Source of the DNA: Streptomyces sp. NRRL S-31
Lineage (GTDB): Bacteria > Actinomycetota > Actinomycetes > Streptomycetales > Streptomycetaceae
Direction of reading: 5' to 3'
Assembly (NCBI RefSeq): GCF_000718775.1
Contig: NZ_JOCB01000003.1
Span: 196,227 to 260,226 of the forward strand
Length of the DNA: 64,000 nucleotides
Position numbers and translations under genes: made by a program. Shown here one piece after another: positions 61,633-64,000 of this stretch. Numbering within the stretch: position 1 is the stretch's first letter; every line of letters begins with the position of its first letter. The notes below the pieces were generated by a model, which did not search any database, was not told where the DNA came from, and was given only the letters and a program-made list of their open reading frames with translations.

Positions 61633-63213
61633 TCACTGGGGCGGGTTGCCGTGCTTGCGGGCGGGCAGGTCGGCGTGTTTGGCGCGCAGCATGTGCAGCG
61701 ACCGGATCAGCACCGAACGGGTCTCGCGCGGGTCGACGACGTCGTCCACCAGCCCCCGTTCGGCCGCGTAGTACGGGTGCATCAGCTGCTCCCGGTACTC
61801 GGCGATGCGCCGGGCCCGCACCGCCTCGGGATCGTCGGCGGCGTTGATCTCCCGGCGGAAGACCACGTTCGCCGCGCCCTCCGCGCCCATCACCGCGATC
61901 TCGTTGGCCGGCCAGGCCAGCGCCAGGTCCGCGCCGATCGACCGGGAGTCCATCACGATGTACGCGCCGCCGTACGCCTTGCGCAGCACCAGCGAGATCC
62001 GCGGCACGGTCGCGTTGCAGTAGGCGTACAGCAGCTTGGCGCCGCGCCGGATGATGCCGTGGTGCTCCTGGTCCACGCCCGGCAGGAAGCCCGGGACGTC
62101 CACCAGCGTCACCAGCGGGATGTTGAACGCGTCGCAGAACTGCACGAAGCGGGCGCCCTTCTCGGACGCCTCGATGTCCAGCACGCCCGCGGAGACCGCC
62201 GGGTTGTTGGCGACGAAGCCGACGACGTGCCCGTCCAGCCGGGCCAGCGTGCACACGAGGTTCGGCGCCCAGCCGGGATGCACCTCGAAGTGGACGCCGT
62301 CGTCGGCGATCTCCTCGATCACGGCGTGCATGTCGTACACCCGCCCCGGCTCCAGCGGCACCAGGTCCAGCAGCCGGTCGTTCGGCCGCTCGGCCGGGTC
62401 CCCGGACACCTCGACCGGGGCGAGTTCGCGGTTGTTCGACGGCAGCAGCGACAGCAGGTGGCGGACGTCCTCCAGGCACTCCTCCTCGGAGTCGTACACG
62501 CCGTGCGCCACCCCCGAGACGGTCGCGTGGACGTCGGCGCCGCCGAGCCCGTTCTGGGTGATCTCCTCGCCGGTCACCGCCTTCACCACGTCCGGGCCGG
62601 TGATGAACATCTGCGAGGTGTCGCGCACCATGAAGACGAAGTCGGTGAGCGCGGGGCTGTACGCGGCGCCGCCCGCGCACGGGCCGAGCATCACGCTGAT
62701 CTGCGGGACGACCCCGGACGCCCGGGTGTTGCGGCGGAAGATGCCGCCGTAGCCGGCGAGCGCGGTCACACCCTCCTGGATGCGGGCGCCGGCGCCGTCG
62801 TTGAGGGACACCAGCGGTGCGCCGGCCGCCTCCGCGAGGTCCATCAGCTTGTGGATCTTCGCCGCGTGCGCCTCGCCGAGCGCGCCGCCGAAGACCCGGA
62901 AGTCGTGCGCGTAGACGAACACGGTGCGGCCCTCCACCGTGCCCCAGCCGGTGACGACGCCGTCGCCGGACGGCCGGCGCGCCTCCATGCCGAAGCCGGT
63001 CGCGCGGTGCCGGCGCAGGCCCTCGACCTCGGTGAAGGAGCCCTTGTCCAGCAGCAGGGCGATGCGTTCACGGACGGTCAGCTTGCCTTTGTCGTGCTGG
63101 CGCCGGGTGGCCTCCAAGTCACCCTCGAGGGTCGTCCTCCTGATCTCGCGCAGGGTGTCGACGCGGTGCTGGAGGGTGTCCTCGGTCCCGGTCGTGGCCG
63201 GTGCTGCGGACAT
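61633..63213 (-). CDS. acyl-CoA carboxylase beta subunit (carboxyltransferase)
   Basis: A 526-residue biotin-dependent carboxyltransferase: LRRHRATGFGMEARRPSGDGVVTGWG, VSLNDGAGARIQEGVTALAGYG, MLGPCAGGAAYSPALTDFVFM, then the second crotonase half with LVDVPGFLPGVDQEHHGIIRRGAKLLYAY and RKAYGGAYIVM. The residue just after LTDFV is Phe in VFMV; acetyl/propionyl specificity was not resolved. It makes malonyl-CoA (or methylmalonyl-CoA) for the PKS. ATG 63213 with GGAGG upstream. The biotin-carrying alpha subunit is not in the window and may be shared with primary metabolism. Confidence 0.93.
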   Translation of the reverse strand: MSAAPATTGTEDTLQHRVDTLREIRRTTLEGDLEATRRQHDKGKLTVRERIALLLDKGSFTEVEGLRRHRATGFGMEARRPSGDGVVTGWGTVEGRTVFVYAHDFRVFGGALGEAHAAKIHKLMDLAEAAGAPLVSLNDGAGARIQEGVTALAGYGGIFRRNTRASGVVPQISVMLGPCAGGAAYSPALTDFVFMVRDTSQMFITGPDVVKAVTGEEITQNGLGGADVHATVSGVAHGVYDSEEECLEDVRHLLSLLPSNNRELAPVEVSGDPAERPNDRLLDLVPLEPGRVYDMHAVIEEIADDGVHFEVHPGWAPNLVCTLARLDGHVVGFVANNPAVSAGVLDIEASEKGARFVQFCDAFNIPLVTLVDVPGFLPGVDQEHHGIIRRGAKLLYAYCNATVPRISLVLRKAYGGAYIVMDSRSIGADLALAWPANEIAVMGAEGAANVVFRREINAADDPEAVRARRIAEYREQLMHPYYAAERGLVDDVVDPRETRSVLIRSLHMLRAKHADLPARKHGNPPQ

Positions 63214-64000
63214 GCGTGGTGCCTCCCTGGTGGGGTGGGGTCGGTAGGGGTACCGGGGCGGGGGCCGCGAGCCAGGACTCCGGCCAGCGGCGGACCTCCG
63301 CGACGGCCGGCGGGGCGCCCCGCACGGCGGCGGCGGCGGCATGGCCGGGATCGCAGGGGATGCCGGTCACGGTCCAGCCGTCCGGGTGCCGGGCCGGGTC
63401 GGCGCCGAGGTAGTCCGCGCCGGGCGGGCGGTGCAACCCGGTGCCCAGGCCCTTGAGATAGGCCTCCTTGCGGGTCCAGACCCGGCCGAACAGCGCCCGG
63501 CGGGCCGCTCCGGGCGGCAGCGCGAGCAACTCCGCCCGCTCCTCGGGGTGCAGGGCCGGCAGGCACAGGGCCACGGCCGCGTCCCCGGGCAGCCGCTGCA
63601 CGTCCACGCCGATGGGCCGGGCGGCCACCCCGACCAGGGCCAGGTCGCCGCTGTGCGACAGCGAGAAGTGCACGGGCGGGGCGGGCGGGGCGAGCACCGG
63701 CCGGCCGTGCGGCCGGCCGCACCGCGGGCACGGCTCCCGCGCCAGCCGCACCCGGCCGGGACGGGTCGCGGTGTACCCGCCGAGCAGCCGGCGCAGCGCC
63801 ACGTGCGCGGCGGCGTACAGCAGCCGGTCGCCGGGCCGGACGAAGGCACCGGCCCGGGCCCGTTCCGCCGCGTCCAGCTCGTCCCAGGCCAGCTCCTCGG
63901 CCCGGAGCGCGACCGGCCGGGGCACCAGCCAGAGGTCGACGCGGTCCGGGGGAGGGGCCGCCGGGACGGCGGGGGCGGCGGTGGGGCGGCCGGGGCGGCG
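63119..64000 (-). CDS. Sfp-type 4'-phosphopantetheinyl transferase (start beyond window)
   Basis: The frame is open to the right edge; the sequence DRVDLWLVPRPVALRAEELAWDELD shows family similarity upstream of the first GTG (63925), so the true start lies outside. Motifs: PPVHFSLSHSGDLALVGVA, PIGVDVQRL (Mg-binding Asp) and WTRKEAYLKGLGTGL (catalytic Glu/Lys). It activates ACPs by adding the phosphopantetheine arm. A CPRCGRPHGRP segment resembles the Cys pattern of some family members. The C-terminus runs 95 bp into the carboxylase gene in another frame, so the two are closely coupled or the last 30 residues are dispensable. Confidence 0.88.
   Translation of the reverse strand, partial: RRPGRPTAAPAVPAAPPPDRVDLWLVPRPVALRAEELAWDELDAAERARAGAFVRPGDRLLYAAAHVALRRLLGGYTATRPGRVRLAREPCPRCGRPHGRPVLAPPAPPVHFSLSHSGDLALVGVAARPIGVDVQRLPGDAAVALCLPALHPEERAELLALPPGAARRALFGRVWTRKEAYLKGLGTGLHRPPGADYLGADPARHPDGWTVTGIPCDPGHAAAAAVRGAPPAVAEVRRWPESWLAAPAPVPLPTPPHQGGTTHVRSTGHDRDRGHPPAPRRHPARDQEDDPRG

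Overview
The window is high-GC actinobacterial DNA, almost certainly Streptomyces. It has GC-rich third codon positions, a divergent aconitase/MurA-like pair, SARP and gamma-butyrolactone regulators, a SpoIIE-type phosphatase and a type II polyketide cluster. No rRNA, tRNA or CRISPR array was seen.

Region 1 (1-11,000) is a variable island. It opens with the 3' part of a giant RHS-repeat polymorphic toxin (RHS core, Hint protease-like domain, RNase A-like C-terminus) and its CdiI-like immunity gene. Directly downstream lies a decayed integrative element: integrase with a frameshifted C-terminus, excisionase, broken RepSA-type replication gene, and HicBA toxin-antitoxin. A near-identical 24-25 bp sequence lies at each end of it. 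Beyond it is an orphan RHS toxin tip that still carries the last residues of a Hint domain, with its own candidate immunity gene, then remnants of a second integrase and of an AbiEii-like locus. The toxin cassettes are visibly lower in GC.

Region 2 (11,000-25,300) is chromosomal backbone: an XRE-MurA fusion and aconitase transcribed divergently from a shared regulatory region, a 1463-residue NACHT-HEAT-nucleoside phosphorylase STAND protein (candidate immune sensor), two small monooxygenase/GYD proteins, a lipoprotein and a membrane-bound SpoIIE phosphatase.

Region 3 (25,300 to the right edge) is a biosynthetic cluster. A gamma-butyrolactone-type circuit (TetR, butyrolactone receptor, atypical OmpR regulator, AfsA, SDR) carries four autoregulatory-element-like operators. 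A SARP activator (54.2 kb) is matched by 11-bp-spaced TCGA repeats in front of several cluster promoters. Structural genes are a KSalpha/chain-length-factor pair without an adjacent ACP, flavin reductase and ActVA-ORF5-like hydroxylase, ActVI-ORF1-like dehydrogenase, MBL, NTF2-like and luciferase-like enzymes, ketoreductases, glycosyltransferase(s), methyltransferase, acyltransferase and an MFS exporter. Deoxysugar genes (thymidylyltransferase, 4,6-, 2,3- and 3-dehydratases, 3-ketoreductase, a DegT aminotransferase) point to a 2,3,6-trideoxyhexose, possibly 4-aminated. Acyl-CoA carboxylase beta/epsilon subunits and a phosphopantetheinyl transferase supply precursor and ACP activation. The ActVA/ActVB/ActVI-like set suggests a glycosylated quinone, perhaps a pyranonaphthoquinone. 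A perfect SoxR box in front of a quinone oxidoreductase, followed by an FMN reductase and exporter, fits a redox-active product. ACP, aromatase/cyclase and the usual C-9 ketoreductase were not found and may lie beyond the right edge.
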